Source: Chelonoidis abingdonii (taxonomy: Eukaryota > Chordata > Testudines > Testudinidae). Taken from it: a DNA stretch of 64,000 bases. This document shows positions 10,141-23,000 of this stretch, piece after piece (the stretch's first letter is position 1; each line of letters opens with the position of its first letter). The stretch covers positions 46,121,539-46,185,538 of the forward strand of contig NC_133769.1 of the NCBI RefSeq assembly GCF_003597395.2, given 5' to 3'. The notes under the pieces were generated by a model, which saw only the letters and a program-made list of their open reading frames with translations, searched no databases and was not told the DNA's origin. The position numbers were made by a program, and so were the translations under genes.

Positions 10141-11740
10141 CTGTCACCAGGGCAAGTCCAGAGGCTTGGAAACCAAACTTCCTTATTCCTGCAGGGTGGG
10201 GGAGGAGGGGAATCTTTGTCCAAATTTCCCAGGGAGGTATCCACAGGTGGTCCTGAGGAGGCGAGGGCAGAGAGGGGATGATGTCAGGGAAGGGAAGAGT
10301 TCTGGGCTGTGTTGCTGTCTCTGGACGTGGTTGGGAAGTACCTGCTCTGCAATGAATCCCTGCCCTGTACCCAGGGCAAGTCTCAGAATGGGGCAGGGGT
10401 TAGAGAGTGAAGCCCTGGGCAGGCTGTGCCCGTCACTTTACTGATATCAAAGTGCTGCACCTGTCCTCCCCTGTGCTCATGGGCAGGACTCACCAGTGAG
10501 CTGATTGAAGGAACTGTCCAGGACCATGAAGTCAGACACACTCTCCTTCCTGTCCTTCCTCTGCATCTTCCTACCAGCCACACTCTGGAGGTGTCCCAAG
10601 CCTGGCCAGGTGTGTCTGTCAAGGAGAGAGCCTGGTGCTGCGTTGGGACAGGAGGGGACCAGGTGCATCTCCCCCAACTCTGACTGACAGCAGATACTTT
10701 GAGCAGATGGGGGATGTGGAGCAAGAGTGGGTGAACTTTGGGTGGGCCTGAGTGCTAATGGGGAGGGCCCACCAAGACCCACCCATGGCTATGCCCCTGG
10801 TTTATTTGTAGTTAATAAAGCAGAACCCAACAGGGGAATTTTATCTGACACCCTTTTGGGCTGTGTGCGTTTCTTAAGGGTCCCTGAGAGAAGGGAATCC
10901 AAGACAGCGCATTCCTGCAGTGCCACGCTAGGTCAAGAGGACGCACTAGAGGGCAGGCATGCCCTACAACAGGCATGTTTTACTCTCCCTGGTTCCATGG
11001 TTTCGTGCCTGGGGCCCTGCACCAAGGATGTTCCTTTTCAGAGCTCCTCCTTTGGCACTGTTGGATAAACTGTCGCAGACGAATGCAACTAAATGATCAT
11101 TCATGGAGAGGCAGCTGGTCACAATATAATGAGGATGTTTGGCATCCTAGAGCTGTAGATTGACGATGAAATGAACATGGAGCCAATTGTGGGTGCAGAG
11201 CACTGGTATGATGAGTTTTCTGCATTATTCCTGTTAAGGAAATTGGATATGCATACTATGCAAGCTGGAGATTTTGTGTTGCTTCCACCTGCAGCCCCAG
11301 ATAAACTTAGCTGCACATGGATCATTGTGACCAGGTCTTCATCTGAGAGTCAGAAGTTGGAAGAAGATGTCTCTCATTACAGTTGCTATCTGGATATGCT
11401 CAAGCAGTCCAGTTGGCAAACAGCTGTTTTGACTGCAACATCCTTAATGTGTTACCTCTAATCTTTTTCTGAAAGCTAAGAAGAGTCAAGTGTGATGTCT
11501 ACTTGTATAGGAGACAATCTGAAAGATCATGTTGCTTAAATTGTTTCATCAGAAGAAGAAATTTCCTGGAACCCAACTAGCAAGGAAGATAAAAAGTTTT
11601 AACACCCATCTCCAAGTAAGATCTGTTCAAGAAAGCAAGGACAGATTCCTTACATACATCATATTACCCAAGAAAGAGATAATCCAAGTGTTTGTTGTTT
11701 TATATCACAAAGTCAGGGCTGGTACCGACTAGGCATGGGT
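10141..11740. other. Unassigned GC-richer segment
   Basis: Base composition is higher in GC than the surroundings up to about 11000. Near 10800-10870 the plus strand has 'gttaataaagcag' followed by a CT/G-rich stretch, which could be the R-U5 part of an LTR, but no paired ends were found. An ORF at 11171-11461 (+) has no domain I recognise, and codon choice gives no reason to call it a gene. Confidence 0.35.
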
Positions 11741-12104
11741 GAGTGGGGCAGCTTGGTTTTTATCCCCCTCTGTTCTCAATTGGCTGGCATTTTGTTTTTA
11801 TTTTCACCTCAACTATTGGGAGTGGGGGCAGGCTGCCAAAAAAAATTCTTCCCCAGCCAGCAAAATGACTAGGGACCCTCTTGCACAAGGTTTTAATCCC
11901 TATACTCTCAGGTGAATAAACTGATCCTCTGTGCAAACAAGGCCTGCTTTCAAGTCCCTGCTCCTTTGCATGTCCCTGCAAAGAGTTTGTGAACACTCCA
12001 GCTGCCAGGCTATTGTTACTAAGTCCTTTTGAGTGTTAAGAGTGTACAAGATTAAATTCCTTGTGTAAAAAATGACTTCCCTGGTTTCATAAATGTGAGT
12101 GCCC

Positions 12105-12235
12105 AGTACTAGAGCTGGCCAGAGGACTGGCAAGTATGTTTCACAGCAACTTCCAAGGTTTTGAAATTTTCCAAATGGGCATGAAACCAAAAGGGTTTGG
12201 AATGATTTCATGAAAATGAAATTGTGTTTGTGGAT
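12105..12235. repeat. Dispersed AT-rich 'ctagagctgg' repeat fragment
   Basis: Starts near 'actagagctggcc' and runs into words such as 'ttttgaaattttcc' and 'catgaaaatgaaattg'. The same style of sequence recurs at 13.55-13.97, 47.77-47.96 and 53.88-54.35 kb. I read these as one old interspersed family of unknown class. Confidence 0.45.
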
Positions 12236-12340
12236 AAAAACCTGAGTTCAGGAAGTGGACTGGGGGCAGTTTATAGCACTGGCCTGAGATGTGAGTATCC
12301 CGTGTTCAAGTCCTGACTCTGCCTGATTCAGAGCTGAGTG

Positions 12341-13549
12341 TTTTTTTCAATCCTGATACTCCAAATCAGGCAGTGCAGGGACCTGAATTGGGATCTGCCA
12401 TGCCAGTACCTGAACCAAGAGGCTACAGAGTCTCTTTCCCTCCCTCCTACCCCCCAAAAATGTCATCAGAACTGACACATCTACATGCAACATTTCAGCT
12501 TTGGCTAAATAGCATCTTTTGAAGAAATTGCATTTAGTCAAAAATGCTCTGCCCAGCTCTATCCACTATTTATTACTGCATGCCTTTCACCATGAGCTGC
12601 ATAGCCTCCTCCAATGTGTTGTAATGTTTTTTCTCTTCATGCTACACATCCCTTTGCCACAATGTGAGCTCGCCTACGACTGAGGAAAACTACAAAAGTC
12701 TGAAAATAAAAAGCATGAGTAACTAGCAAGATTTGTGGGTTTGCTTTATAACATGTTCTGCAGCTGTCTGCTGTCCTTTTCATTGAGAATGGAAGTAGCA
12801 CCCTGCAGGGAGACTCTGTGGCTGAGACTGATACTAGAATAAGACTAAAACTGTGTTGAGACAAGTCAGGAGGGGCACTAAGGAACATCAGTGAGAGCAG
12901 TTCTAAAGGAATTATTAAATTCCTTTTAATCTTTCTTAAAATTGTTTTTCCTGTTTATACCTCAGTTCTTTTACACTGCTGAGAACTCTTGGAAAGAAGC
13001 TGTCTTCTGTAGCAAGGGGTTTAGGTGCATATCCTGCTTTCAAATGATCTTGGTGAAAGGGTATCTGCTTTGCTAATCATTGTGGGAACGGAATGCTCTT
13101 CTATCTATTGTAAATGGTTAAGACCTTTGTCCCTGGTCCTTTAGTGCTTCAGTTTAATTCATTTTTTGTTACATTTGCTAAAAGTAATAGAAATACCAGT
13201 AAGGGGCCTGATCCTTAAGGGGTGCTGATTTAGTAACTTCCCCCGTATCACACAGACAGATCAATAGCAAGGTTAAATATAAAATCCGCAACTCTTGACT
13301 TACATGGCTGTGCATGAACCACAAAATGTTTAATTTGATCTCAGTAATAATCATTAAAAGTTTGACTGTTGTGTAATTTTTTCATGGAATGCTGCAATCA
13401 TGCCAGAACAAAAATAACTAACATTTTAGCATAAATAGCTCTTAATGAGTATAAATGGCTATCACTAAATCTGGGAATTGGCACTTTTCAGTTAGAATAG
13501 CATAACATTACTTTCTTCTTCAAACTTCCCATAATTTATTTGTTGAGAC
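12341..13549. other. Unassigned AT-rich DNA
   Basis: No recognised gene, repeat or RNA. Only short chance ORFs. Confidence 0.5.
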
Positions 13550-13972
13550 TAGAGCTGGATGGAAAATGGAATTTTCATTCCCCTTGAAATTCCAAGATTT
13601 TGAAATATAGTTTTGTCCGGAGGCAAGATGAAAAGTCAGTCTCAGAATCTTTTGCAACACAAAATATTCTGAATTATTTCACTCTGACCTTATCAAAGTA
13701 TTTCAGTGTCAAAATGTTTCATTTCAACTTTTGTTATGTTACTTCATAATTTGTAATATAATACAAAAGTCAAAACACTTCTAATTTTATATCATATTAT
13801 AAAATGCAACGTAAGTTGAAAGGATAAAGTTGAAATGAAATATTTCAACCTTATTGAAATTAAACATTTCAATTATTTTAAAGAAACTGATACATTCTGC
13901 AAAATGTTTCAACTTCATCAAATTAGCATTTTCTGATGGAAACTGTTCTGTTGGGAACTTGTCTCAACTAGA
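13550..13972. repeat. Dispersed AT-rich repeat, long copy
   Basis: Begins 'actagagctggatgg' and ends with 'caactagagcttg', and is filled with 'gaaat', 'atttcaa' and 'tgtttca' words on both strands. It is the longest of several similar tracts in the window. No ORF and no clear terminal inverted repeat. Confidence 0.5.
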
Positions 13973-15750
13973 GCTTGTAAAGCAGGGTCTTGAACCTCTC
14001 AAAGGACTACATAAAATCATTGCTGAATGAAGGCGGCACACAATTGTAGTCAGTAAGTCAGCAAAGATGTTGGGGGAAATTTTTGAAATAGGTTTCCAAA
14101 TAAGAGTGGTTCTAGGAGGTGGAACAGATTTCTGCAGCAGATTCTGACCTAACAAAACTGCATGCATACAACTGAAAAACAGCTGAAACCACCATTGAGG
14201 CAGAACTATTACTGTTATAACAGTGAGCAAAATTTTGCTAGGAATTTGAAAGGACAAATGAAAATGCTAGGTCTCTGTCCCAAAAGGCTCACAAACTCAT
14301 TTTAACTGTGACTGGATTAGTAGGATAACAAACGGTAGTGAGTGTATGGGAAAGGAAGGGCAAGTGTTAAAGTAATGAGATTCCATGGTTCCTTTATTCA
14401 AGCATATGTACTCCTAGATAGTTTGATTAAAAGTAGCCTTGTACATGTATATTATTGGCGGACTCAGTTGTGTTTGTAGTGGAAGAAGTGAATCTGAAGG
14501 AGGGATTTGAATGAAGAGAGAGTAATGGCTCAGGTGACCAGAACTGACATGGTTGTGTGTGGGGTGGGGAGGGGTGATTGCCAAGATACTGTTTTGAGGG
14601 GAATCAATATGCCAGAGGAGTATCACTTTTGCCCTGACTTGAAACACAAAACTCACAGATGTATAGTTATTAAAATAATTTCACAGTATTTTTATTTTCC
14701 TGTGAAAGAAAGTACTATCCTCAGTTAAGGCTGCTGTGAGTTTTCTAGCACTTTGTATTATCCCCTCATTTTTTTTATAAGCATTAGGCAGTAGTTTAAC
14801 CTTAGTCAACAATGTCAAACTGTTGCCTAATATTGGGTATCAATTTTCAGTCACATTCAGTCAACGAACACTGTCAGTGCTCACCCTCCACCCTCTTGCA
14901 TTTATATGCATAATAATATTGCAACAGATTGCTAGAGACTGTCTCAAGCCTTCCTCGTGGAAACTTCGTCTATTCAAATCTCTGTTACCTGTCCTGAGCT
15001 AAATGGCAACACCAAAGATAAAGACATGGAATCACCCCATGTCACAAGGGTGACCATCCTATAATAGACAAGGGCAAGAGGGGGTTAATGCCCTGTCCTA
15101 GAGACAGAAGCTACAGCTACCCCACAGCCACTGTCAACAATATCAAACCTGGGGGCCGGCCCTGCAGGAAGGACGTAGGCTTCACAGCTGGGCTGCCCTG
15201 AAAGAGAAATAATGGATCACTCTTTAGTCAGTGTGAGTGTAATCTATTGAAATCCACGGAGTTGTATTGATTTACACCGCTGCCAATGTGGCTTATTGAT
15301 TCTTAGGCAGACAGGACCTGGTGGGTGGGTGGAAAAGCTGGGAGCAGTCAAGGTTGGGAGGAGGGTTGGATTGGACTATGATTTCTCATTGTTCATTCAT
15401 CTGTTAATAATGTCAAACCTCAGGCAGAAGGTGAGTTTTGACACTATATAGGGTGTATGGATTGTTTTACAGAATATGGGAATGTCTCCTGCTCACACTC
15501 CATCTCCCTTTAAATTCGCACAAATATTAGAGGAAGAACTCAGCAAACTGATCAGACTAACTTCCTTTACAAACATGGATTAATTCCAATGACAGAACAG
15601 AGAGAGATGTATAAAATATATTACCCCATGTAATATTTTACACAAAACTAGCAACATCAGATTCAGACCCAACCTGTACTGGCAGGAGAGCTGGGTTTGA
15701 GAAAGCTCCCTAGAACAGGCAATAGCTGGAACTGAAGTGGACTACAGATG
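13973..15750. other. Unassigned DNA
   Basis: No gene recognised. The phrase 'caa-a-tgtcaaac' or close variants recurs at about 14808, 15135 and 15406, and a copy of the 'attgatttacac' dispersed phrase lies near 15270. Confidence 0.45.
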
Positions 15751-15754
15751 GGTT

Positions 15755-15889
15755 TTCAGCTTCGGCCCTGGGCAATGGGGCTCGGGCTTCAGCCCTGGGC
15801 CCCAGAAAGTCTAAGCCAGCCTTGGTGACCCCATTAAAATGAGGTCCCAACCCACTTTGGAGACCCGAACCACAGTTTGAGAACTGCTG
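15755..15889 (-). mobile_element. hAT-type MITE fragment
   Basis: Read on the minus strand it starts CAGCAGTTCTCAAACTG and continues with 'tgggttgggacctca', the opening of a common non-autonomous hAT family in reptiles (a CAG end plus 'TTCTCAA'). The opposite terminus is not recognisable, so the copy is partial. No 8-bp duplication could be assigned. Confidence 0.6.
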
Positions 15890-17385
15890 GCTTAGGCACT
15901 TTGCTAAATAGTGATGGACTTAGGCATCTGGTTAAATACTTTGCTGAACTGGAGCTTCTGAGAGAGCGGGGGCACAGCAGCAATTACTTCATATGTTTCC
16001 AATTATTTCCTACTGTTATAAAATGAAGAGGCTCTTACTATTACACAACGTGTTTTGAACAAGAATATCGCCTCTTTTCCCCAGACCTAACTAGTCAGTA
16101 TGAGGAAGGTTGCTGTCCTTTTAAAAACATCTTTCTCCTCCAGTTCTTCCCCTGAGAAATTTATCTTTGAGCACTTCCCAGGTAAGTTGTCTGTTCTTTT
16201 TCTTGCCTTTTTCATTATTAATGCTCCTGATAACTCTCTTACTTCACTGTATCCTTGTCTCAGATTTGTACTGACATCAAAAGATTCCCCCCCCCCCCCG
16301 AAGATTTTAGTATCTTTTTATCAATTTCCTCCTAGTCCCCTAGGGTGCTTGACCTTCTGTTTCTTCCTGTTGCTGCATCAAAGCACTGAATAACCCCCCA
16401 GCAGGTGATATTGAAGGCACTAGAGGCCCTTGGCAGGAGCCATGGAGGCAGCTTTCAGATATTCTGCAGAGCCTAGGGAGGGGTGGGCATGAGCCATCAC
16501 TATTGCAAGGGCCCACAAGCCAGTGTAGCAGATGTGCAAGTTGAGCAGTAGGTGCAGAACCTGCCCACAGTGTCCCCTCAACAACAATTAAGCACAGAAA
16601 TTAATCTGACCCCCACTGGCCTCCTGAAAATCCCAAGCAAACATCTATCCAATCCGGGCCTAAAGTCATTGCTGACTCCAACAAAAATATCAGAGCTTCA
16701 AGAACAATATACTATGACTCACAGATTTTATTTATTGTTTTAGTCCTTGTCCCTCTCTTCTCTACCACTTTCTTTGAGGGCTACCTGCATTTTGATGTTT
16801 GTCTCCTTTTAAGACCTGAAAACAAGATCAGTTCTTAGTTTACAAAGCCCTCATTGCAAGGACAATGTCTTCTTATTTCTGAAAAGCACCATGCAAACTA
16901 ATGGGGCTTCCCACCCTTTCTCCTCCCTCCCAGCCCCCTGGAATGTCAACATTTCTGGGTACATTTCCCAGACCTGAGGAGCTCTGTGTAAGCTTGAAAG
17001 CTTGTCTTCCTCACCAACAAAAGTTGGTCCAATAAAAGATGTTACCTCACCACCTTGTTTCCCCAACATTTCCTGGCAGCAAGCCACAGCTTTTCATGGT
17101 AAGCCCCACAATTTTCACCAGCAAAACCTGCCTTCTATTTTTGTAGAAAAATTCAAGGTGGAACTGCAAAGTGTCTCCTTGAGTCTCTGTCCCTTGTTGC
17201 ATAAGCCTGATCCTTGGGTTCCATATGCAAGTGTCCTTCCAGACACCACACGTTTTTGACAGAAATGATCCATCATTTCTCCTTGAGTCTCTTGACGCTG
17301 TTATCTCTTGGTATAGCTCCTATTCATTTACTGAGTTTTATGTGAATTGATAGTTGGTGAATAGTACCAGACTGACAACCCTTAA
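15890..17385. other. Unassigned DNA with a poly-C run
   Basis: Contains a run of about 14 C at 16287-16300 and pyrimidine-rich DNA near 16120-16400 that produces a chance ORF. No domain, no recognised repeat. Confidence 0.45.
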
Positions 17386-17469
17386 AAACGTCTGTTAGTC
17401 TATAAGGTGCCGCAGGATCCTCTGCTGCTTTTACAGATCCAGACTAACACGGCTACCCCTCTGATACTT
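17386..17469 (+). mobile_element. 5'-truncated Penelope-like tail, 9-bp TSD
   Basis: An 84-bp copy of the PLE tail ('tctgttagtctataaggtgc' to 'ctacccctctgatact') flanked by the perfect direct repeat aacccttaa at 17377-17385 and 17470-17478. It begins downstream of the hammerhead-like motif, so that part was never copied. It gives an independent 3' boundary for the family, matching the one at 4.44 kb. Confidence 0.88.
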
Positions 17470-17478
17470 AACCCTTAA

Positions 17479-20400
17479 GATTGAAGGCATATATTTATCT
17501 ACTGAGAAGATACAGTGTGGCAGTGTCTATGGACACTTCTCCATGTTGCACAGTCAATGTGCTTCACGTGTGGCCCACAATCCACCTGCCAGCATGAGCA
17601 ACTAGTTTAGTGACCAGTCTCTATACTCATTCATTTCTTGGCATCTCCTCCAAGACTACAAACAAGGGAGCTAACTAGTGTCCATTGTGATATTGGGTTT
17701 TGCTGGAATTTACTTATGTACAGGCAACTGGACAGAGACCATGAATCACAAAGGCCATCAGTCATCAGATGGCAATATTTTTTATTTTTATGATGACCTG
17801 GATTTGAATAAATGGCTTTGAGGTTAAAGTGTATCTCTTGACCTATCCAGTTGCAAGGAATTTGTTTTCAGCGAGGTGCCAATTTTTGCACTCAATCCAC
17901 TGTTGCAAGTATCCCAGAAGGCTTTGTCCTCAAGCCTCTTGTTTTTAGTATAGATCTGCTTTGTCCTAGATATATTCTACCGTCTTCACTGTTAATGTAA
18001 TAAATTGTTGTAGACCTTTGCATAAATAAAGAATATATCATTTTCTTCCTCCTCTGATACCCCAGCCTCGTATCCTATATATGCAGTGAATGATGTGTGT
18101 GAGAACTGGTGGTTATATGGTTATAACCTCTTGCTTTCAGGTTTACTCTGTGATTATTTGGCCTGATGATCTGTTGGCCAAGAGCCTTGTCTTGACTTCC
18201 TGGTGCCATATGAATGTGTTTAGAATTAAATTCTTGAAGCAATGCCATAAATGTTTACTTTAGAGGGCAACAATGTCCATGTCCCCAGTGGGGTGTGTGG
18301 ACCAACAATAAACCCAGATTTCTCAAATGAGATGCAGCAGTCACCAACATATTCCTATCTTGTCTGTAGAATTGGGCATAAAGCAAAGTATAGATTCCAA
18401 CATCTCACACTTTGGGAAGTCCAGGTGCAATCACGGTAGCTGGCCCTTGTAAAAGTAACTATTGAAGTTAATGAAAACTGACTTCTGTCACATAACGTAG
18501 ACAAAAGCCTTTTAAACCTGACTCATGTCATGTGACAGAGCAATTAAAGTACACTTTAACAATATATCCGTGTGACTCAGCCAAGTTACATCTCATCTTT
18601 CTAAGTATGAATGTCTACACTGCTGGCACCAGACAGTGGACTTGGGTTCACAGAGCTTGAGCTACACCACAATTCAACAGCCTCTTAGCCCGAATCAGTT
18701 GGCACAGACCAGCCATGGGTGTCTAATTGCAGTATAGATGTACCCTATGAGGGCAAACCAACTTGCATCTCATCTGAACACCTTCAAACTTTGGGAAAGT
18801 TCAAATAGAGACAAACTTTGTAGCTCTGTTTGTTTTACTGCCACACCATTGTACACAAAAACATCAATCAACTTTCATATTTGAATTAATTGAATTTGAA
18901 TGATTTATAATCCTGGGGATTTTAATGCCTGTGGACCTATTATGCCCAACAAATTTTGGGCTAACAATACACTGTTGGTGATCGATAAATAACTGGGTAA
19001 GGAGCAAAGTCTAAATTTCACTTAGGTTTGAAAACCAGGCATTATATGTACCCTAGACTCTGGCTACAGAGCATGAGTAACTGCAATAAGAAAATCAATT
19101 TAAACAAGTTTAAATTGAAAAAGATATATATATTTGATTAAAGTGATACAGACATAAGTGAATCCTAAACTGATTGTATGTCCCATCATTTCAAGTATTA
19201 CCTAAGATTATCGTAACGGAAATTTTTTAAAGAACTCAGACTTTTCGCTGTTTTTCAGTTTATTTACTTGTGCAGTTGATGGTACTTTGTGCATAGTCAT
19301 TTTCACTGTATTCCCATCTAATCAGTTAGGGCCTGATTGTGACTCTCTTTCACTGGTGAGCAGTTATTCCCCAGCAAACAGTGGGACTACTTGGATGAGT
19401 AACTGCTTGTCACTGTGAATAAGAGGTTCTCAATCTGGCCCTCAGTCAGTCTTTTTCTCTGTGGTTGGAATGTCTTCTCTCCCAGCAACAGAATAGAAGA
19501 ACAGATTTTGAAAAATAAATAAATAACTAAATGTGGCTTTAAAAGCAAAAATATTGGCATAGGGACTCAGGTGCAGGGGTAAGTATTTGAAACTACATTA
19601 ACTCAGTTAAAAAATAGACAAGGTTTCTAGAAATAAAATACAAATTCTGCCCGTATTTAGGCCCTGATTCAGCAAGGCACTTAAAATGTACTTAATTTAA
19701 GCACATGCTTAAGTGGTTCGCTGAATCAGGGGCTTATGAAAGCTTATTGCTCTGTTTAAGGAAGGACAGAATTCGGCCTTGTAATTTTGCATTAGTAGAG
19801 CAATCCTGTCATCGTGGTCACTGCAGCTATACTTGCATCAGGATACCAAGAACCAGGCATTTAGAAAGAGAACTTTGAACTATTTTTCACAGTTCATTGT
19901 TCTCATTTGTTGTTGTCAGTTGCTTGCAGGCATCTGTGTGACCCCTTCTGCTACAGTTAGTTATGCAAGCTTCAATGCACCTTTTTCAGTTATTAGCAAT
20001 ACACAGTATCCAAACTCTTTCCTTTGGGCCACATTTTTAAATAGAAGGGGCCTAACTAGCTCCTATGCAATATACAGATACAAAGAGGTGATTTTTTTTT
20101 TTTGTATTCACAATTACCTAGTTTCAGTGAGCACACACTTATTCTGTGTGTATAATATACTGGCATGCACGTATATTGTGAATGCAATTTAGATTCTGTT
20201 TGCAAAAAACATCCTTTAAGTTTATGAACTAACCTGACTCACTACTGGTTTGACAACATATTGATTTAACGTTTTATCAATTGCATTGTCATTATCCAGG
20301 TTGTTTGAGTAATTTGCTAAGAATGTTTGTCCTTGAGAAATCTCTTTTGCCTAAACAAGATCTTTAAAAGTACCTTACACTTGGTTTCTTACTTCATGCT

Positions 20401-22657
20401 GAGTCTTTTCACTTGCTGTATTTCCCATCTATGGAATTACCTACTCTTGGATCTTAGAAGTGTCCTTGAACTCTCTTAAAAACAAGACTGTGGTTTCACT
20501 CATTAATTTCCTTTTTACTCACTTTTATCTGTTCAAAATCTAGTTTTTGTTTGTTATCATTACTGGCAATATATGAGATGCTTCCATCAATGGCATTACA
20601 GAATACAAATGACTGAGTGGTCTAGAGTGGCAATAGTGGCTCTTTATTTCACTATACAGTGTACCTGATTTTCGATGCCACCTCCTTTTTTAAAATGTTC
20701 TGCTTAAAAAATGTATAGAGCTGGCAACAGAAGAATGCACGAATACAAACTCAAAATATCAGAAAAGCACTTCAGGGAGTTCTCCTTTTGATACTTCTGT
20801 GACATCTGGTCTCAGTTCATCCCAACTGGAAATGTTTGATATTACTGACATGTAATGAAAATTTACTGTTGATGTTTCTATTTTAACATCATGTTAACAA
20901 GGCACTGAATACCCAGCACAGCCCCCCTCAGTTCTTTGTAATGAAATGTGCTCTTCTCTTCTATATTTTGTTTTATGTTTCCTATTAGAGTGAGATATAA
21001 GCTTGATAAAGAATTTGGGAATGCTAAGAGCTATTGAGTATTATATGGCTCCCTTCTCATAAATTGTCCCCTTCTGCTTCTGCTATAGTATTGTCAACTT
21101 TGGAAAAAACCTAGCAGTCATAAGAAAGATATTTAATTGTCTAGCAAAAATAGATTTCTACATCATGTAAATATCTTTTCATCTCAATTTGAACGATGGA
21201 CATAAGAACATCTCATGTTAGGTAGGAGTGAACAGTTCTTCCTCGCAGGCATTTGGGATTGTAATTTATTATAAGATCTGCTTGTATTTCATAGAGAATA
21301 CAAATTTCATAGAGAAATACAAGTACAAATTATATTACCCCCTCTTTTAAAGTGTTTTGCTTAAATAATTTACAGAATTGGCAACAGAAGAGTGAAATAC
21401 AAGTACAAATTATTTAACCCAAATGTTAAAAGGAATGCTCAAAACTGGCCCCTTAAAAAAAAACACACTTTCTTGCTTTTATAACACTAGCTATCACAAA
21501 TGTTAAAATATTGTTTATCATGTTACCTGCTGCATGTTGCACTGTGATACATCGCATGTTGGGTTTGATTTGGACACATCTGTTTAAATTACAAAAAACA
21601 GTGTAGCAGAAGCCAGTGTTCTGCGATTACAAGTTAAGATCTGAGATGAAAAACAGTGCTTTTTCTATAGCTATAAAAAGAAACCTGTTTTCACAAGAGC
21701 ACATTTCTTTGTAACATACACTTTTGAATGACTGTTATCTGGAGGAAAAAGTAGTGAACAAACAATAAATCCAATTTTATATTGAGAAAGTAAAAAGAGG
21801 TCTATCCATTGTCTAAATCTTGTATGTACTTAGTTCCAGGCACTGTAGTACCCAGGCCCAAAGCTCTGAGATATCCCAAGCTCTGCTTATTACAATAAAA
21901 ATATCTATTTACAGTAAATGGCCTATATTCTGCTCTTGTAATATGGAACCTCATTGACTTCAATGAGGAATCTTGTGGGGAACATTGCCTCTTGTTAGAC
22001 TGTTTGTCTGTATTAGTGCCTAAACCAAAACCCCAGATCAGTACACACCTGAATTATCAACTGGGTTCAACGGATGATTTCAATGAGGTATAAATGGGAG
22101 CAGAAGATGACCCTATATATGGACATGCTAAAACACCCATAGGGAGGTAGCTTATACTTGAAGGAATAGCTGCTAGAATGCTTTCGGAGTAGACCTGAGA
22201 CATCAGGAAGGATTTAAGTATGATTGTCACTGATTAAAAGTTTTTTGCAGTCTTCTTGTACCTGTGTTTGGTCTCTGGATATCAGAGACAAGGTGGGTGA
22301 GGCAACATCTGTTATTAGCCCAGCTTCTCTTGGTCAGAGAGACAAGCTTTCAAGCTTCCCAAAGAAGAGCTCTAAGTAATCTCAAAAGTTTGTCTCTCAC
22401 CAACAGTAGTTGGACTAATAAAAGATATTACCTCAGCCACTTTGTCTCACAGATGAAAACTGTTTGTTAATGTGTAATTACAATTTTTCACTTAGTCACA
22501 CATTGAGAGAAAGTTATGACATTTTAATTTTAAAGGTCCCAATTTAGCAAGATATTTAAGCATGTGCCTATCTTTAAGCATGAGCAGTACAGCTGGTCAG
22601 AACTTTTTTGACTAGAAGAGATTTTGCAGAAGCATTTCAGAGAGATGAATCAGTTTC
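17479..22657. other. Unassigned old DNA with small repeat fragments
   Basis: No host exon found. Legible pieces include a MITE-like unit at about 18607-18745 ('tgtctacactgc' to 'gcagtatagatgtaccc') and the hairpin at 19661-19733. Two similar stretches with 'tgcttaaa-aat-ta-ag-a-tggcaacagaag' occur at about 20700 and 21358. ORFs are chance ORFs without domains. Confidence 0.45.
19661..19733. repeat. Short palindromic repeat (hairpin)
   Basis: 'gccctgattcagc' at the left end pairs with 'gctgaatcaggggc' at the right end, enclosing 'cacttaa ... ttaagtg'. The stem is roughly 20 bp with mismatches. It is a dispersed reptile-type repeat; no coding content. Confidence 0.7.
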
Positions 22658-22860
22658 CTCAAATTGTTCCAGCACTCCTGCTACAGAGAGTGTCAAGAAG
22701 CTTTAGCAAGACACTCTCTATAGCAGGGGTGCTGGAACAATTTGTATAGTGGGGAGGCTGAGAGCCATTGAACCAAACTGTAAACCCTGTAGCTAATGGA
22801 ATCCACTTCACACCAAGGGGTGCTGCAGCATCCCTAGCTCCAGCAGCTGTGCTCTGTAGC
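22658..22860. repeat. Interspersed repeat with inverted duplicate of its end
   Basis: The arm at about 22658-22694 ('aaattgttccagcac...') is the reverse complement of the arm at about 22708-22744 ('...ggtgctggaacaattt'), with a 13-nt loop. The right arm is the start of a repeat that runs on through 'ggctgagagccattgaacca' to about 22850 ('ggtgctgcagcatccc'). The family is recognised only as a common reptile repeat. Confidence 0.7.
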
Positions 22861-23000
22861 CTTGTGGTTAGCACTCTGGTCCCAGATGTAGAAAACAGTA
22901 GTTCAAATGCATACTCAGCCTGTTTCAAAGCAGAGATTTTCATTGCAGAACTTGGACTTGAACCAGGGTTTCCCCCATCCTACAAGAGTGCCCTAATCAG
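22855..23000 (+). mobile_element. tRNA-derived SINE fragment
   Basis: 'tagccttgtggttagcac' resembles an A box and 'agttcaaatgc' a B box of a tRNA-type RNA polymerase III promoter. It is followed by a body with 'cttggacttgaaccagggtt'. A relative lies at 44.8 kb. It is not a tRNA gene: no cloverleaf can be closed. Confidence 0.5.

Noticed and set aside
11171..11461. 96-residue plus-strand ORF considered as an exon
   Set aside because: No recognisable domain, no splice-site context I can defend, and length within chance expectation.
19833..20192. 119-residue plus-strand ORF with hydrophobic stretches
   Set aside because: No motif or recognisable family; the AT-rich context makes Phe/Ile/Leu-rich chance ORFs likely.
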